DNA from: Sodalis glossinidius str. 'morsitans'
GTDB taxonomy: Bacteria; Pseudomonadota; Gammaproteobacteria; Enterobacterales; Enterobacteriaceae
Direction of reading: 5' to 3'
NCBI RefSeq assembly: GCF_000010085.1
Contig: NC_007712.1
Location: 3,968,001 to 4,032,000 of the forward strand
Length of the DNA: 64,000 nucleotides
Part shown: in pieces, positions 39,119-48,070 of the stretch
Layout: every line of letters begins with the position of its first letter
How positions within the stretch are numbered: the first letter of the stretch is position 1
Notes under the pieces: model-generated
What the model saw: only the letters and a program-made list of their open reading frames with translations
Told to the model about the DNA's origin: nothing
Databases searched by the model: none
Program-made: the position numbers and the translations under genes

Positions 39119-40435
39119 TTAAATCACCATATTCAGCAGCAGACAGCCCACCAGGCCGCCGACCGCGATGATGGTTTCCAGCACTGACCAGGAGCGGATG
39201 GTCTCGCCAATGGTCAGGTTGAAATACTCCTTGAACAGCCAGAAGCCGGGGTCATTGACGTGAGAAAAGATCACGCTGCCGGAGCCGACGGCGATAACCA
39301 TCAGCTCGGGGCTGACGCCGGTGGTGGCGATAAGCGGTGCGGCGATACCGCCGGCGGTGATCGCGGCGACCGTCGCCGAACCCAGCGCAATGCGCAGCGT
39401 AGCGGCGATGGTCCAGGCGAGCAACAACGGTGAAATGGTGCTGCCTTCCATCAGCGAAGCGATATATTTATCCACGCCGCTGTCTACCAGGACCTGTTTA
39501 AAGGCCCCGCCGCCGCCGATAATCAAGAGCATCATGGCGATAATTTTTATGGAATCGGTAATGGTATTCATCACCTCATCCATAGAGCGGCCGCGATTAA
39601 GACCGAACGTGAAGATGGCGATCAGCACGGCGATAAACGTGGCCATAATCGGTTCGCCGAAGAACTCGGTATACGCCAGGATGGGATTGCCCGCCGGTAA
39701 TACCATTTCGGTAACGGCACGCAGCGCCATTAATACCACCGGTACCAGCGAAGTCCAGACGCTGACGGCAAAGCTCGGCATCTCCTGCTCGGTAAACTTT
39801 TTCGGGTTATACAGACCTTCCGGCACCGGCTTGTCAATATGGAACAGGAAACGCGAATAGACCGGTCCGGCCAGAATGACCGTCGGAATGGCGAGGATGG
39901 TGCCGTATAACAGCGTTCTGCCCATGTCAGCGTGGAAGATGGCGGCAATCGCGGTAGGGCCAGGGTGCGGCGGCAGGAAGCCGTGCGTTACCGACAGCGC
40001 GGCGGCCATTGGTACGCCCACGTACAGTAGCGAAATACGCGCGTTGGCGGCGATACTGAACACCAGCGGCAGCATCAGCACAAAACCAATCTCATAAAAC
40101 AGCGCGAAACCGACGGTGAAACCCGTTAATACCACCGCCCATTGAATATAAAGCTGTCCAAATTTGTCGATAAGCGTGGTGGCAATACGCTGAGCACCGC
40201 CGCAATCCGCCAGCAATTTTCCCAGCATGGCGCCGAAACCCATAATCAGCGCCAGACTGCCCAGCGTGCCGCCAACGCCGTTTTTGATCGATTCGATGAC
40301 TTTGTTGACCGGCATGCCCTGCAGGATCCCTACAGCCAGTGCAACCAGGATTAACGCGATGAAACCGTTTAGTTTAAAACGGATCATCAGGAGCAACAGG
40401 AGTGCTACCCCAATGGCAACAATAAAAAGTGGCAT
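39119..40435 (-). CDS. gntT: High-affinity gluconate permease GntT
   Basis: Gluconate:H+ symporter of the GntP family with 12-14 membrane segments. It is 438 aa, and its sequence tracks E. coli GntT rather than GntU (MPLFIVAIGVALLLLLMIRF at the start; ALSVTHGFLPPHPGPTAIA; GSATVAAITAGGIAAPLIAT; VNDPGFWLFKEYFNLTIGET). Here it is beside gntR, whereas in E. coli gntT lies near malQ, so the two gnt loci have been merged, and gntK and gntU are absent. A GntR operator palindrome lies about 90 bases upstream. Intact. Confidence 0.95.
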   Translation of the reverse strand: MPLFIVAIGVALLLLLMIRFKLNGFIALILVALAVGILQGMPVNKVIESIKNGVGGTLGSLALIMGFGAMLGKLLADCGGAQRIATTLIDKFGQLYIQWAVVLTGFTVGFALFYEIGFVLMLPLVFSIAANARISLLYVGVPMAAALSVTHGFLPPHPGPTAIAAIFHADMGRTLLYGTILAIPTVILAGPVYSRFLFHIDKPVPEGLYNPKKFTEQEMPSFAVSVWTSLVPVVLMALRAVTEMVLPAGNPILAYTEFFGEPIMATFIAVLIAIFTFGLNRGRSMDEVMNTITDSIKIIAMMLLIIGGGGAFKQVLVDSGVDKYIASLMEGSTISPLLLAWTIAATLRIALGSATVAAITAGGIAAPLIATTGVSPELMVIAVGSGSVIFSHVNDPGFWLFKEYFNLTIGETIRSWSVLETIIAVGGLVGCLLLNMVI

Positions 40436-40522
40436 GATAATTCCCCCAATGGATATCTGTCCGAACCGGTGAGTCGCGCGCCGGTCAATATATGATAGTC
40501 TTCAAATCATATCTTATGATAT

Positions 40523-40554
40523 GATGTTACCGGTATCATGATACCGGTAACATC
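40523..40554 (-). promoter_or_regulatory. GntR operator, perfect 32-bp palindrome
   Basis: GATGTTACCGGTATCA (40523-40538) is followed immediately by its exact reverse complement (40539-40554). Each arm holds an ATGTTACCGGTATCAT-like GntR box, so this is two overlapping operators head to head, 88 bases before the gntT start. A further dyad, ATCATAT...ATATGAT, lies next to it at about 40507-40526, probably in the promoter core. With gntR next door, gluconate-inducible control of gntT is likely. Confidence 0.8.
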
Positions 40555-40726
40555 CTGCGCTAAGGAATGGATAGGGGAACTAAATTAGCGTTTTGGGAGC
40601 GGGATCATATTATGGCCTGAGGCGCAGGGTCAGAGAATTCTCCCGGTCGGCAGGGTGAAGGAAGAAAGTGGACGGCCCTGTTCCTATGAACGTTGCGACG
40701 GTAAGTTGCCTGCTACGCTGTAAGGG

Positions 40727-41722
40727 TCAAATACTTTCCCCGGTCAGTAACGTAAAACCGACGTCGATTTGCCCGTCGGCGCGCGGTTCGCCCCGCAGGC
40801 GGGCCAACAGGCAGTCGGCGCTCAGGCGCCCCATTTCTTCACGGGGAGTAAGTACGCTGGCCAAGCGTGGATGAGCAACGCGGGAGAAGTCGTGACCGTG
40901 AAAACCAGCTATCGCCATCCTGTCGGGCACGGTAATCCCCTGGCGCTGGCATTCAAACAATGCGCCTATGGCCAAGTCGTCATTGGTGCTGATTATGCCG
41001 TTGATACCGGGATACTCCCGCTGCGTCTGGCACAGTAATTCCACGCCGGCGGAATAGTTGGAGGAGTCCGCCATCATGACGCTATAGGCGGGCAGGCCGG
41101 CGTCGCGCATGCCTTGCTCATACCCTTGCTGCTTAATTAGGGTACGTTCATCCTGTCGGGCGCCGAAATACACCACTTGATGATGCCCACGCTCGACGAT
41201 AAGCCGGGTCATTTGCCGTGCCGCCTCGAAATTATCAAACCCCACCGCCATATCCAGACAGGGGGAGACGCAATCCATGATCTCCACCACCGGAATACCG
41301 GCCACTTCGATCATTTTCAGCGTACGGGGGGAATGATGGCGTTCGGACAGGATAAGGCCGTCAATGTTATAAGACAGTAGCGAGGTCAGCCGCAGCTCTT
41401 CCAGCTCCGGCGAATAACCGTAGTGCGCCAGCATGGTCTGATAGCCGTTGGCATCGGTGACCTGCTCAATCCCGCGCAGGACTTCGGCGAAAACCTGATT
41501 AGTCAGCGAAGGCAGCAACACGCCGATAGCGCGGCTGGTGGCGTTGGAGAGGATATCCGGCGCCCGGTTAGGGATATAACCCAGGCTATCAAGCGCCGCG
41601 GCGATCTTCGCCTGCAGCGCCTGAGAGACCCGATCCGGATCGCGCAGATAGCGACTCACCGTCATTTTGGTTACCCCAACTTGATCGGCGACATCCTGCA
41701 GTCCCGGCCTTTTTTTCTTCAT
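40727..41722 (-). CDS. gntR: Gluconate-responsive repressor GntR
   Basis: LacI-family repressor released by gluconate. N-terminal helix-turn-helix LQDVADQVGVTKMTVSRYLR, hinge NRAPDILSNATSRAIG, and a periplasmic-binding-protein-like sensor domain (LTNQVFAEVLRGIEQVTDA, AVGFDNFEAARQM). 331 aa, exactly the E. coli length, from the ATG at 41722 (MKKKRPGLQD); 45 upstream open codons are unrelated. Intact. Downstream gntK and gntU of the E. coli gntRKU operon are missing. Confidence 0.95.
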   Translation of the reverse strand: MKKKRPGLQDVADQVGVTKMTVSRYLRDPDRVSQALQAKIAAALDSLGYIPNRAPDILSNATSRAIGVLLPSLTNQVFAEVLRGIEQVTDANGYQTMLAHYGYSPELEELRLTSLLSYNIDGLILSERHHSPRTLKMIEVAGIPVVEIMDCVSPCLDMAVGFDNFEAARQMTRLIVERGHHQVVYFGARQDERTLIKQQGYEQGMRDAGLPAYSVMMADSSNYSAGVELLCQTQREYPGINGIISTNDDLAIGALFECQRQGITVPDRMAIAGFHGHDFSRVAHPRLASVLTPREEMGRLSADCLLARLRGEPRADGQIDVGFTLLTGESI

Positions 41723-41798
41723 TATTAACTTGTTAACCTCCACCGACGATTCAGCTAAGTTTAACAAAAAAATCCGCTGCCGAGTATTTTTATTCCGG

Positions 41799-42494
41799 TC
41801 AAACCGGGGACAGATCAAACAGCAGCACTTCGCTGTCGTCGTGCACCGCCAGTGCAATCCGGCTTTCGTCCTCTACCGCGAGCGAATCGCCGGTTGTCAC
41901 ATTGATATCATTCACAGTCAACGCGCCGGCGATGACCTGTAGCCACATCCGACGGCCGGGGGCGATGGGCAGCGAATACGACCACCCGCGCGGCAGCGCC
42001 CAGCGGGTCAGGGTCATATCCTGGAACACCCGCAGCGAGCCGTCGCGGCCGTCGGGCGATAGCACCAACTAGCGGCCTTCGGGCGCCCCAAAGCGACGCT
42101 GTTCGTAGCGCGGCGGCAGGCCGGTTTGCGCCAGCGTTATCCAGATCTGATAGAGATGCAAGGGCGCATCGTCGCGGGCATTGTATTCGGAGTGCCGTAT
42201 CCCGGTCCCGGCGCCCATGATCTGAAACTCACCGGCGTGAATCTGCGCCTGATTGCCCATACTGTCCCGATGCGCGACCGTGCCGGAGCGCACATAGGTC
42301 AGAATTTCCATATCCTTATGCGGGTGCGTGCCGAAACCCTGTCCGGGGGTAATGATGTCCTCGTTTATCACCCGCAACGCGGAAAAACCCATAAAATCCG
42401 GGTGATAGTAATCGGCGAAGGAAAAACTATGCCAGCTGGTCAGCCAGCCGTAGTGGGCATAACCGCGATCGTTGGCGGCGCGCAGGATATTCAT
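41799..42494 (-). pseudogene. yhhW: yhhW pirin-like quercetinase, one amber codon
   Basis: Cupin-fold pirin family protein; the E. coli enzyme degrades quercetin. The sequence is collinear with YhhW over its whole 231 codons (GFGTHPHKDMEILTYV with the metal histidines; GEFQIMGAGTGIRHSEYN), except for a TAG at 42069-42071 between FGAPEGR and LVLSPDGRDGS, where E. coli has Gln. A single C-to-T change (CAG to TAG) explains it. The N-terminal cupin with the metal site (141 aa) could still be made, so a truncated active protein or suppression cannot be excluded. Confidence 0.9.
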
Positions 42495-42614
42495 ATTCTC
42501 CTCACTGTTTTCCTCTAGTCTAAACGCGGCCTGAAAGAATAATAGCGGAAAAATATCATCGCTAAGTTCAAAAAATTAGAATGAAACATCTGCGTGAAAG
42601 GACGAATCGGGGAC

Positions 42615-42691
42615 AAAAAAAGCCAGCGCACAAGCTGGCTGAAATTACTGGAAGCAATGTGAGCAATGTCGTGCTCCCGTGCCAGGATCGC
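42615..42691 (-). ncRNA. ryhB: RyhB iron-responsive small RNA
   Basis: Read on the minus strand, the segment contains ACGACATTGCTCACATTG followed by CTTCCAGTA, identical to the mRNA-pairing core of E. coli RyhB. It ends in an intrinsic terminator, AGCCAGC...GCTGGCT followed by seven Ts. It begins GCGATC as in E. coli, but the 5' stem region is about 13 nt shorter (E. coli RyhB is 90 nt, this about 77). Position next to yhhW fits E. coli, where ryhB lies beyond yhhX; yhhX itself is absent. RyhB represses iron-using proteins when iron is low. Confidence 0.9.
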
Positions 42692-42707
42692 AATGGCCGG
42701 TAAGCAC

Positions 42708-42726
42708 AAAAATAGTAATCATTATC
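42708..42726 (-). promoter_or_regulatory. Fur box of ryhB
   Basis: The 19 bases contain AATCATTATC, the whole right half of the Fur consensus, and match 15 of 19 positions overall. It lies 17-35 bases upstream of the likely ryhB start, where a bound Fur would block RNA polymerase, as in E. coli. Confidence 0.75.
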
Positions 42727-42746
42727 ATTCGCACTTGTAAAGTTTT

Positions 42747-43553
42747 TTAGCGATCGCCCAGGTACATTGCCAGCAGATAACGGGGAACCGCGTCATCTTC
42801 GTTGCTGCCGATGACCTCCAGGTTCGGCAATGCCTCTTTGAGACGCTGTTGGGCGTTTTGCATAATGCAGCCCTTGCCGGCCATCACCAGCATCTCCTGG
42901 TCATTCATCCCGTCGCCGAAGGAAATGCAATCCTGTAGTTGATAGCCCAGCAAACCGGCCACCTGCCGCAGTGCATGCCCTTTGGAAACCCCGCCCGCCA
43001 TGACCTCCAGGCAAACCGGCAGTGAGAAACTGACGTTGACCCGATCGCCCCAGCGGGCGTTGAGCGCCTCTTCCAATACCAGCAGCCGCTGATGATCGTC
43101 GCAGGTGAAATACACTTTGCAAATGCCGTCCGTGGGCAGTGCCCCTTGCTGATACACCTGGTATTTGAAGGTGGACTCGCGGAAAAAATCTTCCTGATTG
43201 GCGCGATTGCGGTTCATAAACCATTCATCATTGCGAAAGATATTGGTCAGGATTCTCGGGTCCTGATGCACTACGCTACACAACTCTGCCGCAATGTCCT
43301 CGTCCAGATTGTGGGAGAAGATCAACTCGCCGGCGGTGTTGTGCACCCGCGCGCCGTTAGAGGTGATCATATAGGCGTCAATTTCCAGATTGGCGCGCAT
43401 CTGCGCTACATCCACATGGTGGCGGCCGGTGGCGAACACGAAGTGGATCCCGCGCGCGGTCAGCAGTTGCAGGGTTTGTTTGGTGTAGGGGGTAAGCCTA
43501 TGGGCCGGGGAAAGCAGTGTGCCATCTAGATCGGATGCAACAATATGGAACAT
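42747..43553 (-). CDS. yigL: HAD-family phosphatase YigL
   Basis: Cof-type HAD phosphatase; the E. coli enzyme acts on sugar phosphates and pyridoxal phosphate. Motif I is ASDLDGTLLSP with the nucleophile Asp8, motif II FATGRHHVD, motif III AGGVSKGHAL (Lys) and motif IV SFGDGMNDQEML. 268 aa (E. coli 266). First gene of the second E. coli-like block (yigL-pldB-rhtC-recQ). Intact. Confidence 0.94.
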   Translation of the reverse strand: MFHIVASDLDGTLLSPAHRLTPYTKQTLQLLTARGIHFVFATGRHHVDVAQMRANLEIDAYMITSNGARVHNTAGELIFSHNLDEDIAAELCSVVHQDPRILTNIFRNDEWFMNRNRANQEDFFRESTFKYQVYQQGALPTDGICKVYFTCDDHQRLLVLEEALNARWGDRVNVSFSLPVCLEVMAGGVSKGHALRQVAGLLGYQLQDCISFGDGMNDQEMLVMAGKGCIMQNAQQRLKEALPNLEVIGSNEDDAVPRYLLAMYLGDR

Positions 43554-43599
43554 GGGGCGATAGAACCTCTGGTGTATGCGGCGAAACCAGCGCCGCAGA

Positions 43600-44374
43600 T
43601 TAATGATGCCGCATAAAGAAATCAGCGATTAGCGTGAGCGCCTGCGCGCGCAGCGGGTCAGTCTCGAATAAAATTTCGTGACGCGCGCCCGTCATCGTTA
43701 TCGGGCCGTTATTTTCACAGGGATGACCTGCCCGGGCCATGGCCTGACAGAACGCCCAGTGGCTACGATTGTCGACGATTTTTTCTTCTCCGGCCTGCAG
43801 CAGCACCGGCGTGGTGATAGCCTCAGCCTGCGCCATCACCTGCTGTGCGTCAGCATATTGACCATGAACGGCCGGGGCCGCCAGGCGCCGGTACCTACCG
43901 CATAGAGATCGCGCATGGCTGGGCCAGAAACAGCGCCAATATGGCGCCGCCCATGGAGTGCGCCAGCGCGAAGCGTCGGCGGTAACCCGCCGGTTGGACA
44001 ACCCGTTGCCAGAAATGGGCGAAATCGCTGACATAATCAGCGAACTGCAATACATGCCCGCGGTGGCTGTCCGCCAGCAATCGCCCGGAAAGCCCTTGTC
44101 CACGGTGATCAATAATCATCACATCATAGCCGCACTGAAACAGATCATAAGCCACTTCAGGGTATTTGACATAGCTTTCAATACGGCCAGTGCTGATGAC
44201 CACCACTTTATCATGATCGGGGGCGCAAAAGCGCACAAAGCGAATCGGCAGCGACTGCGCCCCGGCGAATTCCCCTTCTTCTCGCCCGCGCCAAAAATCC
44301 AGCAGCTCGCCGGCAGAGAACGCGGCAAATTGCCGTTCACGGGTTAACCACTCCGCGTTACGCACCCGGCACAT
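43600..44374 (-). pseudogene. pldB: pldB lysophospholipase L2 pseudogene
   Basis: E. coli PldB is a 340-aa inner-membrane alpha/beta hydrolase. The N-terminal part is in one frame (43895-44374: RESYVKYPEVAYDLF-like ESYVKYPEVAYDLFQCGYDV; nucleophile elbow AHSMGGA) and stops at SMR. The C-terminal part lies in other frames (PVLLQAGEEKIVDN with the catalytic Asp, ARHEILFETDPL with the catalytic His). About 80-90 residues in between are missing. A deletion plus frameshifts have inactivated it. Confidence 0.9.
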
Positions 44375-44388
44375 CGCCCGGCGTCGCC

Positions 44389-44942
44389 TCAGCGCGACAA
44401 AATGAGATTAATGCCGAAGCCGGCAAACAACACACCGGCCACGCCATCAATCCAGCGCGCAAGACGCTGATAGCCGCGGCGCATCGCCGGCAGGGCGAAT
44501 ACCACCGCCACCAGGGAAAACCACAGCAGGGTTTCGCCCAAAATCAGGGCAAATATTCCTAAGCGGGCGCCGGCGCCCACATCATCGCCAACGAAGAGCG
44601 AGAAGACGATACCAAAGTAAATGACCGCCTTGGGGTTGGCTAGATTGGTTAACAAACCGCGCAAAAAGCGATGTTCCCACCCGCCGCTGGCGGCAACCTC
44701 CACGGCCGGCGCGTCACCCGCGGGCGCCCGTCGGCGCGCTGCGCGCAGCAATTGCCAGCCCATCCAGCAAAGATACAGACCGCCGCCCAGATGGCTACCC
44801 CAAGGATAATGCCCAGGACGCCGTACATCGCCTGGCGACGCGAGCGGCTGGCGGCCGTCTGCGAGACGAAAAAGGAATCGGGACCGGGCGACATCAGGGC
44901 AATCAGGTGCACCAGCGCCACGGTAACAAACAGCATAAACAT
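44389..44942 (-). pseudogene. rhtC: rhtC threonine exporter pseudogene
   Basis: RhtC is a LysE-superfamily exporter (206 aa in E. coli). Start MFMLFVTVALVHLIALMSPG at 44942 continues to YGVLGIILGVAIWA; then about 20-25 residues (second membrane helix region) are lost and the frame changes to GLYLCWMGWQLLRAARRR, which runs to the proper end (WIDGVAGVLFAGFGINLIL). The sequence follows RhtC rather than RhtB. rhtB, which lies between rhtC and pldB in E. coli, is absent. Confidence 0.88.
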
Positions 44943-45054
44943 AGTTTTCCTGCTCCAGAAATAAAACGCCGAGGCACGATGCCCCACGCGTCAGGGGGTA
45001 CCTATCCCGGGACGCCGCTGCCAAAGCCTGGCGAACCTATCGGCCTTACCGCCT

Positions 45055-46932
45055 TTAACGCAGGGTCGGCCGCGAGCCCTCATCAGACAGGTGTTCACGG
45101 ATAAGGGCCAGAAACGGCAGACCGAAACGCTCCAGTTTGCGGTTGCCCACCCCATTAACCCGCAGCATCTGGCCGCTGTCGGTGGGCAGCTGCTCTGCCA
45201 TTTCCAAGAGCGTGGCGTCGTTAAACACCACATAGGGCGGGACATTGGCCTCATCCGCCAGCGCTTTACGCAGCTTGCGCAGCTTGGCGAACAGCGGGCG
45301 ATCATAGTTGCCACCGTAGGTTTTGGGAGCCGAGCGGGTTTTCAGATTGGTCACCCGCGGCTCCGCCAGCATCAAGTCCACCTCACCCCTGAGCACTGGC
45401 CGCGCCGACTCTGTTAGCTGTAACACCGAATGCTGAGTAATATTCTGGCTGACCAGCCCCAGATGGATCAATTGCCGCAGCAGGCTTATCCAATGCTCAT
45501 TGCTGCGCTCGCGGCCGATACCGTAAACTGGCAGCCGGTCGTGCGCATTTTCGCGGATACGCTGGCTGTTGGCGCCTCTGAGTACCTCAACGACATAGGC
45601 CATACCGAAACGCTGCCCGACCCGGTAAATGCAGGAGAGCGCTTTGCGCGCTTCTTCCAGCCCATCGTAGCGCTTGGGCGGATCAAGGCAGATGTCGCAG
45701 TTGCCGCAGTTGCCGCAGTTGCCGCAGTTGCCGCAGTTGCCGCATGCCATCTGACGACCTTCGCCGAAATAGTTCAGCAGCACCAGCCGCCGGCAGGTCT
45801 GCGCCTCGGCGAAGGCGCCCATTGCGTTGAGCTTATGGCGCTCGATGTCCTGCTGCTGGCCGATAGGTTTCTCTTCCAGACAGCGCCGCAGCCAGGCCAT
45901 GTCCGCCTGATCATACAGCAAAATGGCTTCTGCCGGCAGACCGTCGCGGCCGGCACGTCCAGTTTCCTGGTAATAGGATTCGATGGTGCGCGGGATGTCG
46001 AAGTGCAGCACAAAGCGCACGTTGGGCTTATTGATGCCCATGCCGAAGGCGACCGTCGCCACCACGACCTGCAAATCGTCACGCTGAAACGCCTCTTGCA
46101 CCTGAGCGCGGCGAGCGTTTTCCAGGCCCGCGTGATAGGCGGCCACGCTGACGCCGCGACTTTGCAAACGCGCGCTCAGATCTTCCACCCGCGAACGGCT
46201 ATTGCAATAAATAATACCGCTTTTACCGCGCTGGCCCTGCACGAAGTGCCAGAGCTGCTCAAAGGGTTTGTACTTCTCCACCAGCGTGTAGCGGATATTG
46301 GGACGGTCGAAGCTGCTGAGCTGGACCAGCGGATCGCGTAAGTCCAGCAGGCGCAGGATATCCTGCCGCGTCGCTTCATCCGCGGTGGCGGTCAGCGCGA
46401 GGAACGGCAGCGTCGTGAAATGACGTTTGATTTGTCCGAGCGCGCGATATTCCGGGCGGAAGTCATGCCCCCATTGAGAAATGCAGTGCGCCTCGTCCAC
46501 AGCGATCATCGCCAGCCGCCACTGCTGCAATTGCTCGAGCATGTTGTCCATCATCAGACGCTCGGGGGCGATGTAGAGCATTTTAATGCGCCCGGCGCGG
46601 CACGCCGCCATCACCTCGTACTGCTGCTCGCGACTTTGGGTGGAGTTCAGGCAGGCCGCCGCAACGCCGTTGGCCAGCAGTTGATCAACCTGGTCCTTCA
46701 TCAGCGAAATCAGCGGCGAGACTACCAGCGTCAGCCCGTCCATCACCAGAGCAGGGATCTGATAGCACAGCGATTTACCGCCGCCGGTGGGCATGACCAC
46801 CAGACAGTCTCGGCCGCTGAGCACCGCGTGAATGATCGCTTGCTGGCCCGGCCGAAACTGCTGGTAGCCGAAGGTGTCGTGCAACACCTGCTCCGCCAAC
46901 ACTTCCCGCTGGATTATTTCCGCCGTAGACAC
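45055..46932 (-). CDS. recQ: ATP-dependent DNA helicase RecQ with expanded zinc motif
   Basis: 3'-5' superfamily 2 helicase of the RecF pathway. Walker A is MPTGGGKSL (Lys53), Walker B DEAH in VDEAHCISQWGHDFRPEY, motif VI QETGRAGRDG; then the zinc-binding RecQ-C domain, winged helix, and HRDC domain (LFAKLRKLRKALADEANV). 625 aa (E. coli 609). The extra length is partly a tandem run of Gly-Asn-Cys: the normal ACGNCDIC reads ACGNC with GNC four more times, then DIC, at residues about 396-414. So four extra cysteines sit inside the zinc site. The frame is kept; activity is uncertain. Confidence 0.93.
   Translation of the reverse strand: MSTAEIIQREVLAEQVLHDTFGYQQFRPGQQAIIHAVLSGRDCLVVMPTGGGKSLCYQIPALVMDGLTLVVSPLISLMKDQVDQLLANGVAAACLNSTQSREQQYEVMAACRAGRIKMLYIAPERLMMDNMLEQLQQWRLAMIAVDEAHCISQWGHDFRPEYRALGQIKRHFTTLPFLALTATADEATRQDILRLLDLRDPLVQLSSFDRPNIRYTLVEKYKPFEQLWHFVQGQRGKSGIIYCNSRSRVEDLSARLQSRGVSVAAYHAGLENARRAQVQEAFQRDDLQVVVATVAFGMGINKPNVRFVLHFDIPRTIESYYQETGRAGRDGLPAEAILLYDQADMAWLRRCLEEKPIGQQQDIERHKLNAMGAFAEAQTCRRLVLLNYFGEGRQMACGNCGNCGNCGNCGNCDICLDPPKRYDGLEEARKALSCIYRVGQRFGMAYVVEVLRGANSQRIRENAHDRLPVYGIGRERSNEHWISLLRQLIHLGLVSQNITQHSVLQLTESARPVLRGEVDLMLAEPRVTNLKTRSAPKTYGGNYDRPLFAKLRKLRKALADEANVPPYVVFNDATLLEMAEQLPTDSGQMLRVNGVGNRKLERFGLPFLALIREHLSDEGSRPTLR
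45697..45741 (-). repeat. 5 x 9-bp tandem repeat inside recQ
   Basis: Five perfect copies of GCAGTTGCC on the plus strand (GGCAACTGC, Gly-Asn-Cys, in the recQ sense). E. coli recQ has one GNC here. The unit length keeps the reading frame, so copy number can change without stopping translation. Confidence 0.95.
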
Positions 46933-46995
46933 ATCTGCTCCAACTTTGTCTTCAAACGAACGCCGCAGCGGCGTCCGTGGTTAAGTCCCTGTGAA

Positions 46996-47865
46996 TTACA
47001 TCATATCATTGAGCATAAAGCCCATCCCGATACACGTCTGGCGATGATTATAATCGATTAGCGACTCGCCATAACCACTAAACACCTGGGTATAAAAACG
47101 GACGTGCCGGCTGACGGGATAGCTCCAGCCCACCTGCGCTCCACCGTAGCCGCTGTTCCAGTTGTAGCGTCCTTCCGCGCTGAAGATACTTTCTCCCCAG
47201 GCATAACCTATCTTCAGCCGGTAGTGGCCCATATACTTGATAATATCGGGATTATCGCTGCTGTCGTCCAGCCGCAGCCACGGCTTCACTTCTACCTGCC
47301 AGTTCCCGTTTTGCGCCATGAGCCGCGTATAGGCGCGGTTCCAGCTGCGCGAAGTGGGATCCGAGCGGCCGTTGGACTGATGGTTCAGACCCAGCTCCAC
47401 ATCGCGCAAGGTCCAGCCTGCGAAATCATAATCCGTTGCCCAGCCAATGAACAGCTGAGGTTCATAGTTGGTTTCGCGAAAGGGCGACGATTCTTCACTG
47501 TTGGATAACTGCCACCAAGAGCGCTGGGTATAGGACGCGCCCAGCAACGAATTATCGCCCGCGATACCGCGCCACAACGGAAATCCCAGGCTTAATTGGA
47601 AAGCCACTTCGTCTTTTTTGGCGTTATTGGCCCAATCGTAGCTGCTTATCGCCTGTTTATTGATGTTGCTGGTATAGGTGTAGAGCAGGTAGTTGCTCTC
47701 ATACGGGTAAAGCGTGAAGGGATTGTCGTGCTCCTGTAACAGATTGGCAATGATGCTTCCCTTCACCGCCGGTGTATCATGGATCTTCTCAACCGTGGCT
47801 TCTTGAGCGTAAACGAAAGAAGTCGATCCCAGCAAGAAAGCGGTTGCCCCCCAAAGTTTGCGCAT
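46996..47865 (-). CDS. pldA: Outer membrane phospholipase A
   Basis: 12-stranded outer-membrane barrel that hydrolyses misplaced phospholipids after dimerising with calcium. A signal peptide MRKLWGATAFLLGSTSFVYA is cut before QEATVEK. The active-site block is LGLNHQSNGRSDPTSRSWNR (His, Ser, Asn). The C-terminus MLNDMM is hydrophobic, somewhat like the usual ending in Phe. 289 aa, exactly the E. coli length, from the ATG at 47865; 15 upstream codons are unrelated. Intact, although the functionally related pldB is broken. Confidence 0.95.
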   Translation of the reverse strand: MRKLWGATAFLLGSTSFVYAQEATVEKIHDTPAVKGSIIANLLQEHDNPFTLYPYESNYLLYTYTSNINKQAISSYDWANNAKKDEVAFQLSLGFPLWRGIAGDNSLLGASYTQRSWWQLSNSEESSPFRETNYEPQLFIGWATDYDFAGWTLRDVELGLNHQSNGRSDPTSRSWNRAYTRLMAQNGNWQVEVKPWLRLDDSSDNPDIIKYMGHYRLKIGYAWGESIFSAEGRYNWNSGYGGAQVGWSYPVSRHVRFYTQVFSGYGESLIDYNHRQTCIGMGFMLNDMM

Positions 47866-48070
47866 AAAATGTTCTCCGAAAGCGCGTAACCCACCAACAA
47901 AATCATTCAAAGCTAATCATTTTACACGCTCTTAGAACTTTGTTTTAGGGAAAACTGCCTAAAGTTAACGGCGCCACCCAAGGCTGGTAATCCACATTAA
48001 TTAAGCATACTATGAACATAAATATTACATCACTCCGCGCATTAAGCGTTGCCCCAATCCGGAATTAACT

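Noticed and set aside
39119..40435. gntU rather than gntT
   Set aside because: The neighbour gntR suggests gntU, but the protein follows GntT through its whole length and has its 438-aa size.
42515..42709. 64-codon minus frame beside yhhW
   Set aside because: It lies over the ryhB RNA gene and its terminator; the match there is to RyhB, not to a protein.
44389..45024. A 211-aa intact RhtB-type protein
   Set aside because: The first 80 codons of this frame are nonsense; the true N-terminus is in another frame, so it is a pseudogene of rhtC.
45697..45741. CRISPR-like array
   Set aside because: Uninterrupted 9-bp tandem units with no spacers, inside a coding frame; the same applies to the 8-bp tract at 50169-50216.
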